Positions 42,891-53,199 of a stretch of 64,000 nt of DNA are shown piece after piece. This DNA comes from Euglena gracilis. Lineage: Eukaryota; Euglenida; Euglenophyceae; Euglenales. The first letter of the stretch is position 1, and every line of letters starts with the position of its first letter. Where the stretch lies: the NCBI GenBank assembly GCA_039621445.1, contig CP154957.1, positions 41,876,011 to 41,940,010 on the forward strand, given 5' to 3'. Both the position numbers and the translations under genes were made by a program. The notes under the pieces are model-generated. The model did not search any database and had not been told where the DNA came from. It saw only the letters and a list, made by a program, of their open reading frames with translations.

Positions 42891-44449
42891 TACGAATGTG
42901 TGTCGCACTCTACTCAACCGCTAAACTGCTGAGTGCACCATCAACCTGCAAGGCGAGTAATCGGTGCACCCAAGTACAAAATCATTTTGTCTACAGCAGC
43001 GTAAGGGGGTAGCCACGGGGCTGCCGGGTGCCTGCTTCCGCCGCTTGCGGCCCCGGCAGCCCATAGGTGACCCGACACTGACGGTGGCCAACGTCGGTGT
43101 CAGGGAGAGTTGATGACAAAGTGAGGACGTGGTCTCTCTTCCTTTTCATTTCGCAATGAGCAAAGATATCGCTGTCTTCCTATGCTTATTTTCGTAGTAT
43201 CATGTGTTTCCGCATCAGTGAAGCGGTAATCCGCTTCAATGTGGTTTATTTTTTATTTTTGTTGTTATGCTTATTTGTCAGTTATATACATAACATTTGG
43301 TTAAAATTTTCCATCACACACATTCATGGGTAAGCAATAAATACATATTTTCTAATGCCTTTTGTTGTTACACGCTTCTCTCTGTTCTCTACATGAGATA
43401 AAATTTAAAAATCATTGAAGCGGTTTTCCGCTTTGTCTATTTTATCATCTTAAACGGCAAAAATTTTAAGCACGGAAGAGCAACAGAAAAATTTTTGCCT
43501 GTTTTTGCGTACAATTTTACGGCTTTCCGGAGCGCTTTTCAGTCAAATTTTTCATGGGCAATTTGCACCGCCGAAGCTTAATTCCTACAATAAACGTCAT
43601 CCCTCTGACCGCATTGCCGGTCAATTCGGGGTGGGTCCCAGTCAAAAATCCAGCAGCCATCCCAAAAGGAGAACTGGGTTTGCATTTGTGGGACCCCCCC
43701 CCTTCGGGCACGGCCCCCTGTTATTGACTGTTGTTGGAGGGAGTCCAGATCCCTTCGGGGTCCCACAAGTGCAAGGCTTGCCATGCATTCATAATTTATC
43801 ACCCAGAATTTTTTAAAAGAACTTTCACAACGGAAAAGGATGAGAATATCTTCAAGTTTATCAATGTCCACCGCCATGCATCCATAGGAGTGACAGGAAT
43901 AATAATGCGGGCATTGGGTATTTAATTTATTCGATTGATTATGCAACCCAGCACCGATTCTGACATGAGTTCAGCCACACGCTGACGCGTTACAGCATGC
44001 AGAGGGCCATCTTGGCTCTTCCTGCTTGAGCAATGTGTTCATCACAAACAATTCGCCAGCCTCCCTTTATTGCAACCATCCTGGTCCCCTCCAGGAGATT
44101 TTACATTGCGCAATCACTTTCAGCTGTTCACCATGAGCAAGCGCCAAGCATTGTGTCTCCCCCCGACTCGGTGGATGCTGGGTGCGGCCGTTGGCCATCC
44201 GGCAGTGACAGCAATTTGGTTCCGTTTTTTCCCCTGCATATTTTGTCCATTCCCAAGCGCTGGCTTTTTTGCAAGCTTTTTTCCCCACCAACCTGGGTGG
44301 GAAAAACTCGGGTATCTTACGCGAAAAGGAAGTTTTCTTTCATTTCATTTTCCCATTCCATTTTCCCACTTTCCACTTGCCAATTTCAAGGAATGAGAAT
44401 GCAAATAAATGTTCCACCCAACTGAACTTCAGATAACGATCAAAAATGG

Positions 44450-44975
44450 CCCAATCTGAAGCAGCCCAAACGTTTTACACACCACGCGTTCCGGAGAGGT
44501 TCGACTTCTGTCGCCCGCTGCTGGCCGGAACTCATCACCGGAGTGTGCGGAGCCCGAGTCGTACTCCCTCGAGGAAAAGCCGACAAGGGAGGAAGGGACA
44601 CCGAGGGCAAGCACAAAGACATTGTGAGGCCATGCCTTTCTGGCCGGAGGTTTGTTAGGAGTCTGCGCTTAGCGCCGCCTCGCCGTAGCTGGCTGCTGAT
44701 TTTTCTCCGACGCCACTACGTGGCATCTCGTACTCCCACGACAGAGGAAGGGGGAGGGAGGGACCAGGAGGGCGGAGCGCAAGAAGATGGCGAGGTCCTG
44801 CTTTCCTTGCCGGCTTGTGTTTGTGCGTGCGCGGGGGGTGCTTCTAACTGCGCCTTTGTTGCCGGAGTTGGCGATGATGAGGCCTCGTCCGACACCTTGG
44901 CGAAGCTGAACCGTCGTGGCCCCGCCCCCCCCCTCTCCCATGGCTGCTTGGTGGACCCCCCCCTCGATGGGGATG
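44450..44975 (+). repeat. Diverged DIRS-like end sequences
   Basis: Contains TGCGGAGCCCGAGTCGTACT, CAAGGGAGGAAGGGACACCG and a diverged terminal-repeat copy (44,620-44,700), as found around 49,050-49,150. It also contains ACGACAGAGGAAGGGGGAGG, shared with element B near 49,580. Probably remnants of older or related copies beside element A. Confidence 0.6.
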
Positions 44976-45205
44976 GCTGTGACACCTCGGGCTCCGCACT
45001 TTGCCCTTGTGAGGCCATGCCTTGGTCGCCGGCGGTGTTGTTTGGATTGTGGCGCGTTGGGTTAGGAGTCTCTGCTTAGTGCCTTTTTTCGCCGGAGTTG
45101 GCTGATTCTTAATTTGCCCTTCGACAACCCAGAAGAAAGGAACTTCACTTCAAGAAGCTTGACAATTGAATATCAAAGAGTTGAATCAATCGAATTATCC
45201 AGAAA

Positions 45206-46430
45206 GTGACACTCGTGGAGAATATCAAATCCAATTTTGTTGACACATTCAAGATTTCAATGAGAAATGCAATTGACAACACAAAGAAGACCGTTGCTGA
45301 AGAACAAGAACTTCCTGCAGCCACAGCTGGACGACCTGACGGCGCAGTGCAACCGTGGCGAACCGTGGCTGTCCCTTCCCCCCCAGAAAAAGTTTCTAAA
45401 AACCCACCCAGTGACAGCCAGAGACTTTGGCAGACAGTGGTCAGAAAAACCCGACGGACACCAAGGCCAAGGCAACTGTCATGCCATAACGGCAAGGGCC
45501 ATGGAGGCCCATATCCCAGTTACACCAATACATTGTTCAAGCTGGGCCATGGCGGCCAAAACAGCAAGCTGGGCCATGGCGGCCACAACAGCAAAGGCCA
45601 GGGTGGCCAACATTACCAAGGCCAGGGTGGCCGATTCCACAAACAGATGCCCAGTGGCAGGGGCAGGACAGGTCCACAACAACCCCCCAATCATTTCTTC
45701 ATCACAAACCCCATCAGGGGAAAAGGGTTGGCCCCCAGAGGCCCCCCAAGATTATCAATGGGCATGGCGCCCAAGATCAAAGAAAAGTCAATGGGGACTA
45801 TCAAAACATCAAGAGGGCCAGTGGGGCCAGAATTATCATCAACATCGACAATTTCAAGGCCACTGGGGCCATCAATTATCAGAAGGGGAAAAATCCCAGA
45901 AACTAACAGACTGTCCCCCAGCAGGGGGTTTCAATGTACGGTGGCAGCCCCAGGAGGATGCCCCCACAGGGGCAGTGGAGGACAAGGGGGCAACCCCCCC
46001 TCAACATTCTTTGTCAGTGCCCATGGCAGGGGCAAACCAAAACAAGGGGGAGACCCAAAAAGGGGCCCCTGTGGTATGTCAATCGACAACACCAATGACA
46101 AAGTGGAGAATCAGAGAGACTGTGAGCAGAGCATGCACACCCCCCCAGCCACCTTTAGAGAATACTCCTTCCCCAGCGGTGCAATGTCCAACACCCCCCA
46201 CCCAGCACCCAGAAAATCATCTGATTGGGAAAATACATTCCATGGAGGAAAAATGGGGAGACACCCCCCATGTACCAGAGACTTCAGAAAAGTCTAAAAT
46301 GGTGGACAAAAAATGCCCCCCCAGCAACATGTCAATTGATAAAAAATGGAATTCAACCCCCATGGGTGAATCCCCCAAAATTGTCCACCCACCCAAAACC
46401 CAGAGCCAACCTAGACCTGAACCAGGCAGA
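45206..46430 (+). CDS. Element A gag-like region
   Basis: Two overlapping open frames; the upstream one contains GHGGQNSK/GHGGHNSK/GQGGQHYQGQGG repeats typical of an RNA-binding basic region. No zinc knuckle was seen. Both frames stay open for over 350 codons, so the true frame is uncertain. Assigned as gag-like only from position before RT. Confidence 0.4.
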
Positions 46431-47010
46431 AAAAATTCTGCTGGATTACGAAAAAACTGGATCAGTGACACGAGTTTGGGATTCAGGAACCCAACATTTG
46501 ATCCCATGGTTTTTAATTTCAAAACCAGAAGGGGGAACAACCAAATGGAGAATGATCAGCGACTGCAGGGAAATAAATCAACACTTTCAAGTAAACCATT
46601 CAAGCTGGATCATATCCAGCACATTTTTCCAGTTTTGGAAAAAGGCCACTGGGCAGCAAAAATAGACCTAAAGGATGCCTATTTTCATATTCCCTTAGGT
46701 CCTGGCCTAAGGCCATTTTTAAGGCATCAAGTGGGGGGGCAGACCTGGGAGTTTCAAACAGGCTGCTTTGGGCTGAATGTAATGCCCCAAATTTTCATGT
46801 CAGTCATGAAAACCTTCGAAAAACTGTGGAGAAAAAGGGGCATCCAGGTGTTTATTTACCTGGACGACATTTTGCTGGTGGCCCCCACGCAGAACATTTT
46901 ACAAAATCACCTGAAAACAGTTGTCAAAGATTTGCTGGATTCTGGGTTCAAAATCAATGTGAAAAAGTCCACCCTCCAGCCCACCCAAATGGTACCCCTT
47001 TTGGTTTTCA
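46430..47010 (+). pseudogene. Element A reverse transcriptase
   Basis: Motifs in order: IPWFLISKPEGGTTKWRMIS and DCREIN (one frame), then HWAAKIDLKDAYFHIPL, GCFGLNVMPQIF and VFIYLDDILLVAP (next frame). YLDD at 46,857-46,868 is intact. A frameshift separates the two parts near 46,590, and another follows near 47,000. DNA synthesis from a DIRS RNA template is the family role. Confidence 0.85.
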
Positions 47011-47085
47011 GTTAAACTTCCAGGAGGGAAAGTTGCAGGTGCCCCCCCAGAAAATCAAAACCATAAAAAGGAGCTGGGAAAAACT

Positions 47086-47700
47086 GTGAAAAAATATTAC
47101 ATGTCAAAAAGGCAATTGGCTGCCATTTTGGGCCAAATAAGATGCAACCTAATGGCCCTGCCCTTTTTAAGGGCTTTTACGGATGCCCTGGCAAATTTTT
47201 TGGTGGCAAAGTCCACAGCCCCCTGGGACTCAAAACACCCCATTTCCCAGGAAATCAGGGCCCAATTAAGGGAAATGAAAATTCTGCTGGACACCTGGGG
47301 GGGCAGACCCTTCCCCCAAAATGCAACCAGAGTGTTGCACACAGACAGCAGCACCCATGCCTGGGGGGGGCTAGACATCCACACAGGAGAAATTGTCAGG
47401 AATTTTGGAGAAAGGACTCCATTTTGCACATCAACGTAAAGGAGCTCAGTGCAGCAATCAGCACTGTGAAAAGTTTGAGCAAACCTGGAGAAACCGTTTC
47501 CTTGTCAGTGGACAACCAGGTAATTTACTTTTACCTAACAAAAGGTGGGGGCAGAAAGGACCCCTTCAACAAAATGCTGAGGCCATTTTTCAAATGGTGC
47601 ATGGAAAAACAAGTAAACCTCCAAGTCAACTGGGTGCCTTCAAAAGAATGCCTGGCAGACCCCATCAGCAGATGGGAAATGGACAGGGGGGATTATTCTT
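47086..47700 (+). pseudogene. Element A RNase H
   Basis: Thumb-like FLRAFTDALANFL, then TRVLHTDSSTHAWGG with catalytic Asp, NVKELSAAISTVKSL (Glu), SLSVDNQVIYFYL (Asp) and NWVPSKECLADPISR (final Asp). The first part and the rest lie in different frames, joined near 47,420. Confidence 0.8.
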
Positions 47701-47739
47701 TAGACCCCCAACTTTTTCAATGGCTCAGACAGCAATTCA

Positions 47740-48180
47740 AAGATTTTATAAATCTGGAAACAGATTTATTTGCCTCCCCAGGCAACAAAAAACTGCCCAA
47801 TTTTGTGGCCAGGTGGCCACATTGGGAAGCCACAGCAGTAAATGCATTACAATGTCCACTGGACAACATGGGGGAGCTTTATGCAAACCCCCCCTGGTCA
47901 ATAATTCAACAATTACTGCCCAGGTTGAAAATGTTTCCCCAGACCAAAGTTTTGATGGTCACCCCCTACTGGGATTCAGCCACCTGGTGGCCCCAATTAA
48001 TAAAAATGAAAGTTCCAGGGACCCCCTGCCTGAAAATCACCCCCTACAAGGGCATGTTCACCAACTGCAGGGGGGAGCAAATGCCACCCCCCAGGTGGCC
48101 CCTGTTTTGCATGATTTGCTCAGGAAAATTTTGGAGGGGAAGCAAGTACAAATTGCAACCATTAACGATTTCCTGGTGAG
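47740..48180 (+). CDS. Element A methyltransferase-like domain
   Basis: Reads LETDLFASPGNKKLPNF, then GELYANPPWSIIQQLL and VLMVTPYWDSATWW. NPPW matches motif IV of amino-methyltransferases of the Dam type, a domain known in DIRS elements. An AdoMet-binding glycine motif is not obvious, so activity is doubtful. The same pattern occurs in element B and in the Ty3-like element. Confidence 0.7.
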
Positions 48181-49030
48181 AAATCCAAGCTTAAGGCGTT
48201 ATCAAAGTGCCTTTTCCCTTCTGTGGGTTATTTTGGAGAAAATGGGGGTGCCCCCCCCCTGAAGCCACCACAGACCAGGTGGCTGACACTTTAATTCAAT
48301 TATTTCAATTTTCCAAGGCCCAAGTCCGTAATGCATATAGTGCAATGCTTTTGATTCCTGGGTTTGGTGGGCTGAGATTCCACACCCTGTTAACCCCCTA
48401 CAAGAGGCTTTGGAACCAAAACCTGGAGAAGTATGGTGCATTTTGGGACCCCCTCCCAATCCTCCTGGGGCTGGCAAAGGTGCCTATGCCCACTGATATT
48501 TGTACATTGCGTACACAACTGATTTTTTGCTCACGAATCCTCTGTTTATACCGATCCTCAGACTTATCACAAGTCAAACGAACCACCAGTGTGTTGGGTA
48601 GGGCACCCTACATCAAAATTAAGCGTAAAGGACAGAAATTCCATACGTGGGAAAGGGTTGTGTCCATACCCCAGTGTCCCTAAATAAGCCCATTTCATTT
48701 AATGATGTGCTATGTGGCTGCTACACGTTCATTCGTCAGACCTGGGGGTCCCCTCCTAATTTCATTAAAACCCCCCTTCAGGGCCATAAGTGCAGACACC
48801 ATTGCTTATATCACAAAAGACTTTTTGGCCAAACATGGGGTACCCCCCCAGGTGTGGGGGGCCCACTCCACCAGAGGAGCAGGGGTTGGTTTACTCAAAA
48901 AATTGGGCCTTTCAGCCCAAGAAGTTTGCGAAATTGGCCAGTGGAGGGGGGTGGAGGCTTTTACAGCCCATTATCAAAGACTTGGTGCCCAAGGTGCCTT
49001 AGAACATGCCCTGGCCCCCTTAATTTCAGT
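48150..49030 (+). pseudogene. Element A tyrosine recombinase
   Basis: N-terminal part SLRRYQSAFSLLW, then catalytic Arg in LCLYRSSDLSQVKR, the H-x-x-R motif in GAHSTRGAG, and the nucleophile Tyr in AFTAHYQRLG. A stop codon at 48,681 and a frameshift near 48,260 interrupt it. Its role is integration of a circular DNA intermediate. Confidence 0.85.
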
Positions 49031-49040
49031 GCACAATCTG

Positions 49041-49150
49041 GCCTCACAAGGGCAAAGTGCGGAGCCCGAGGTGTCTCGTACTCCCTCGAGGAAAACCGAC
49101 AAGGGAGGAAGGGACACCGAGGGCGAAGCACAAAGACCTTGTGAGCCCGA
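49041..49150 (+). repeat. Internal complementary region of element A
   Basis: CTCACAAGGGCAAAGTGCGG and AGCCCGAGGTGTC are the reverse complement of the outer left terminal repeat. CTCGAGGAAAACCGACAAGG follows, and the latter recurs inverted at 49,377-49,440. Confidence 0.65.
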
Positions 49151-49599
49151 CCCCCCCTCCACCCGTAAAAGAAAATTTGTGTTCAAAAGCCCTCGGTCAG
49201 AAAATGGGGGCCAGGGGGGGGAGGGGGGGACACCCCCCAGGGACAAGAAGCCACGTCGCCCAGTCGGAGCAGCATCGTCAGCCAACTCCGGCGAGGCGGC
49301 ACTAAGCAGAGACTCCTAACCCAACGCGCCACAATCCAAACAACACCGCCGGCGAGCAAGGCATGGCCTCACAAGGTCTTTGTGCTTCGCCCTCGGTGTC
49401 CCTTCCTCCCTTGTCGGTTTTCCTCGAGGGAGTACGACTCTTTCTGGTGGTTTTCTGGGTGGGTGGTTGGGGCTGCTTGGTCGGGGGTCCCCTTTCAGGT
49501 TGGGATGTTTTTCTTTTTCTGCTGGTTTTCTGTTTGGGGGGGTTGAGCTCACCATATTCTTGTGGTTCCTTCCTCCCCCTTCCTCTGTCGTGTGAGTCC

Positions 49600-50560
49600 G
49601 AGACCATTCGGGCTCCGCACTGCGAGATGGTGAGGTGTTGTGCACCCCCCTTTGGGCCATAGTTTTTTGAATTTTTGATACGACCCCGAGTCGAAAATAA
49701 TGCGCTTGGAAGGCCCCAAAATTTTTCCACTGACCCAATTGCTGGACTTCTTCCACTTGCAAACCATCATTTTTCCACCATAAAACCCCAGCCCCTCTTG
49801 TGCTGTGGGGCTTCCAGTGGGTGGTGTCCACCCCCCCCCTCTTGCAGAATTTCTTTGGTCAGGGAATTCATTCTTTCTGATGTCAAAGGTCTTTTACCAT
49901 CCAAAGACCATAACAAGTTATTTCTGTGTCGCACCATGTGGGCTGTCCTTTCCACATACTCTTTCAATAAATGCCAGGGGCTTATGAGGGGGGTGTGTGG
50001 TAAGTTCAAGACTTCCTCCCCTCTTGGGAATTGCCACCCTTTCCTTTACAATAAAATGAAAATTTTTTATCCCACAAACTGTTTTTTTCGCTGGGTTCTG
50101 GCTAGATCAACCCCCCTGTGGAGGGCCAAAAGCCTCCAACAAAGGATGAGTCTGTTTCTGAGCTCTTTCACAGAGAGTTCTGAGAGGGGCTTTGATTGTC
50201 TGATGATGCTCTCTAGCAAATCCATGGGGTCCCAAAAATGGGCATACTTGCAGACATCGGAATTCCACTTCCTTTTCAATGGAGACAAAAGAGGGGAAAA
50301 CCTCAATGACCCAAACCCTGGGAGTAATAATGCTGCTGCATATGCATTTCGTGCAGTATTGAGGCTGTGAACAGCCAAAAAAAGGATGGATGGCCTCAGC
50401 CATCTTGTGGACTGTGCAGTCCTGCAGGGGCACCCCTTTGTGCAACAATTGGCTCACCAAGGCTCTGAAGGCTGAGTCATATCGTTTGACATTTCCCAGA
50501 TTTTTTATGTAAGTGTCGATACTGGACATCGAAACTTCCTGGGATTGTAATATTTGCCGG
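49600..50560 (-). pseudogene. Element B tyrosine recombinase
   Basis: Segments VKRYDSAFRALVSQLL, LILCWRLLALHRGVDLAR (Arg), KPHSTRGAGV (H-x-x-R) and FQAHYFRLG (Tyr) lie in three frames. Catalytic positions are conserved but the frame is broken. Confidence 0.78.
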
Positions 50561-51000
50561 ACACAATCAAGCAGGCCAATTTCCACTTTGGGGGGGGGCA
50601 TCTCCTCCCCCCAGTAGTTGGTGAACAGACCCCATTGGGGGGGTACCAACAAAACTTTGCCGCCTGGCTGCCTGATTGACATTAATTGGCGCCACCATGA
50701 TGTTGAAGCCCAGTGGGGTACGATCAACAGACAAATTAGGTCTGGGTTTAACATTAATCTCTGAACACATTGGGGAATGATGCTCCAGGGAGGGTTTGCA
50801 TAAACTGGGGGGAGGCCCCTCAAATCTGCCTTCAAGGCATCCACCAGCAATGCCCCTTGGTGGGGGTATCCACAAACAAACTTGGGGAATTTTTTTGTTG
50901 CTGGGTGTGCAAAACATGTCCACCTCTGGGGTGATTTCCTTTCTGAAAAACTGAACAATTTGGTGAAAGATGTTTAGGTTTAGGGTATAATCCCCTGGGT
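50560..51000 (-). pseudogene. Element B methyltransferase-like domain
   Basis: DMFCTPSNKKIPQ in one frame, then after a frameshift KKFPKFVCGYPHQG, VYANPPWSIIPQC and LICLLIVPHWASTSWW. NPPW corresponds to the motif in element A. Confidence 0.7.
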
Positions 51001-51009
51001 CCTTTTGCT

Positions 51010-51640
51010 CCCTGGTCAGGGAGTCTGCCAATTGCTCCTTTGTGGGAACCCAAACCACCTGCAAATTGATTTGCTTTTCTTGGCAATGATACAGCTGGGG
51101 CTTTAAGATGGAATTTACGTATGGCTTTTTGCCTCCCCAATTTGTTAAATAACTTACAGCCACCTGGCTGTCCACGTGGAGCACACTTGTTTGTTTTGGT
51201 TTAGCTAGTGCCTTCACTGTTTCCACTGCAGCTTGTAATTCTTTTTGATTTATGTGAAGGGCATGCAGGTCCCTCCAAAAAACCTGCACCTTCTGGCTTG
51301 AAGCTTTGTCCACCCCCCCCCACTGCCAGGTGCTGCTGTCCGAAAAGAGTTCCTGAGAGGCCTGGGACTGAAATGCCCTGCCCACACCTGGCTGTAAAAA
51401 GGCTTTTAACTCCACAATTTGATCTTTGACCCCATGGGGAATGGTCAGGGTGTGGTCCCAACCCCACTTTGTGTGCAAATCCACCATTTTGCAAAGTTGA
51501 TCTGTCAGAATCCTGAGAAATGGCATTGAAACTAAATAGCTTCTGACTTGTCCCACAATAGAACTGAGCTTTCTGCAGCTCATTTTCTGTGCTGTGAGCA
51601 CTTTGCCTAGCTCCTTTCTTAAGGATTTTAGTTTTTCCTG
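51010..51640 (-). CDS. Element B RNase H
   Basis: Continuous with the RT frame: FLRILTDQLCKMV, SQELFSDSSTWQWGGVD, NQKELQAAVETVKAL, VLHVDSQVAVSYLTN and VWVPTKEQLADSLTR. The acidic residues expected in RNase H are all visible. Confidence 0.8.
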
Positions 51641-52330
51641 AGGAATTTCCAATTGGCCTCTTTTCAAATTGATCCATTGGCCCGAATGTTTCATTTCTTG
51701 TGTGGGTTCCAGACAGGATTTGGGGAGGTTTAATCTGAAACCTGCCAGTAAAAGGTCTGTTTTTACTTCTGCCAAATGTTGGGCTGCTGTCTTTTTGCTG
51801 GGGGCTAACAGCAAAATGCCGTCCAGGTAGATGAGAACTACCTTGCCTTCCTTTCTCCATTTTCTTTCCCAGACTCTCATAAGAGTCATAAATTTTTGTG
51901 GCAGGCTGCTTATACCAAAGCATGCAGCTTGAAATTGCCACCTTCCCCCCCCCCTGCATGCACACATGTTTTTCCAGACTGCTGTGCAGTTTTAAGTGGA
52001 AATATGCATCTTTCAGGTCTATTTTTCCACAGAACCAACCTTTTCTTAGATATGGGAAGATGTTTCCCATGTGTTCCAATCTGAATTTCTGCGGGGTGAA
52101 ATGGAGATTTAGCTGTCGACAATCTGAAATCAGTCCTTCCTTGGTCTTTTCCCCTTCCTTTTTGGAAATGATAAAATAAGGGACGAAATGTTTTGCCTCC
52201 TCTGGGGTGATTTGCCTGGTTGCCCCTGCACATTCGTATTCTCTCAGAATTTTCTGGGCAGTCAGTGTACGTCCAACCTTTTCCTCGCTTTCGCCCTTTG
52301 GTGCGCAAAAGATAAAAGTTGGAGTAACAG
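51640..52330 (-). pseudogene. Element B reverse transcriptase (YLDD to YLDG)
   Basis: Motifs: FVPYFIISKKEG, LISDCRQLNLHF and WFCGKIDLKDAYFHL in one frame; CFGISSLPQKF and VVLIYLDGILLLAP in the next. The second catalytic Asp of YxDD is Gly (codon at 51,818-51,820), expected to inactivate polymerisation. A frameshift occurs near 51,960. Confidence 0.82.
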
Positions 52331-52439
52331 AAAAATTTAAAAGAATAATATAAAAGTTTTCGCCCTTTTTCCCAATTAAGAGGCAGAGCACAAGGCAGGG
52401 GAGAAGCCCTATGGGCTACGACAAGGAAGAGTGCCAAGT

Positions 52440-53199
52440 GACTTGGCTGTCCTTTTAGGACTTCAAATCAGCAAAATCAAACTTTAAAATCAAGTCTTGA
52501 ATCAAAGACCAGAATGAAATAAAATACCACCTGTGGAGAGGATAACCAGAATTAGGCTTAGGTATTCCTCATTCAGGCCGTTGGCCGTCTGTAGGAATAC
52601 CACCTAGCATAGTACTGTGTATGGGGCTCAGAGCTATATCTGGCCGTAGGCTTATACCTACATACACAGTACCATGGCCTTACGGCTGCATGGTACACAT
52701 CCCTCTCTGTGCGCGGTCCGAGGGTGCCCCCCCCACAAGGATGGGTGCCAAGGGGGACCAAAGGGGCCACGAAGGGCCGCAAGGGGGCTCCAAGGCCCCC
52801 AAGGGCCTTTTGAGGCCCCACTGGCCCCCAAGGGGGCTCCACAGCCCATTTTGACCAAGCCAGGGGAAGGTAAAGGAGGGGGCAGGTTGAGGGGGCCAAC
52901 AGGCAACCTCCAAGGGGATGCGCAAGCCCTGCTGGGCTTTGCGCAAGCATGCGCACCCCCTTGGTGGGCGCTTGGGATGGCGCAACTCATTAAGAATTGC
53001 GCAGAGTATACCAAGTAGCTCCCCCCCAGCTGTAGCCCCCCTCCAATTGTACATTTTGTGTTCACAGGGCTCTGTTCACATACTGTTCTTTGTTTGGCAT
53101 TCAATTGTGTTTTTGCATTTGGCAATCAACAAACAATCAAACAAGTTCAAGCAAACAAGTCCAAGTCATTGCCCAGACTATTCATTCAAGTTCAATTGA
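52440..53199. other. Region between element B and Ty3-like ORFs (possible LTR/leader)
   Basis: No ORF of interest. Two small inverted repeats occur: AGGTATTCCT with AGGAATACC (52,559-52,602), and GTACTGTGTATG with CATACACAGTAC (52,612-52,672). A purine/pyrimidine-striped segment follows to 52,960. It could contain the 5' LTR and leader of the downstream element, but the 3' LTR is outside the window so no pair can be compared. Confidence 0.35.

Larger units (their letters stand above)
44976..49375 (+). mobile_element. DIRS-like (tyrosine-recombinase) retrotransposon A
   Basis: The left inverted terminal repeat (45,004-45,110) and right one (49,277-49,375) are inverse copies around CGCCGGCGGTGTTGTTTGG. 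An internal segment at 49,041-49,078 is complementary to the outer left end (44,985-45,020), as expected for the internal complementary region of DIRS elements. The coding order is gag-like, RT, RNase H, methyltransferase-like, tyrosine recombinase. There is no DDE integrase, as expected. Frameshifts near 46,590 and 47,000, others within RNase H and recombinase, and a stop at 48,681 make this copy defective as sequenced. Confidence 0.85.
49262..52440 (-). mobile_element. DIRS-like retrotransposon B (inverted relative to A)
   Basis: Reads 52,440 to 49,262 on the - strand: RT, RNase H, methyltransferase-like, tyrosine recombinase. It is tail to tail with A, and its 3' end merges with the right terminal repeat of A. 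Protein identity to A is moderate, so it is a different subfamily. The 5' terminal repeat was not identified near 52,440. Frameshifts occur near 52,050-51,960 and 50,960. Confidence 0.8.

Noticed and set aside
52440-53199. 5' LTR of the Ty3-like element
   Set aside because: Plausible by position, but no second LTR is in the window, and no primer-binding site could be identified, so it is not called.
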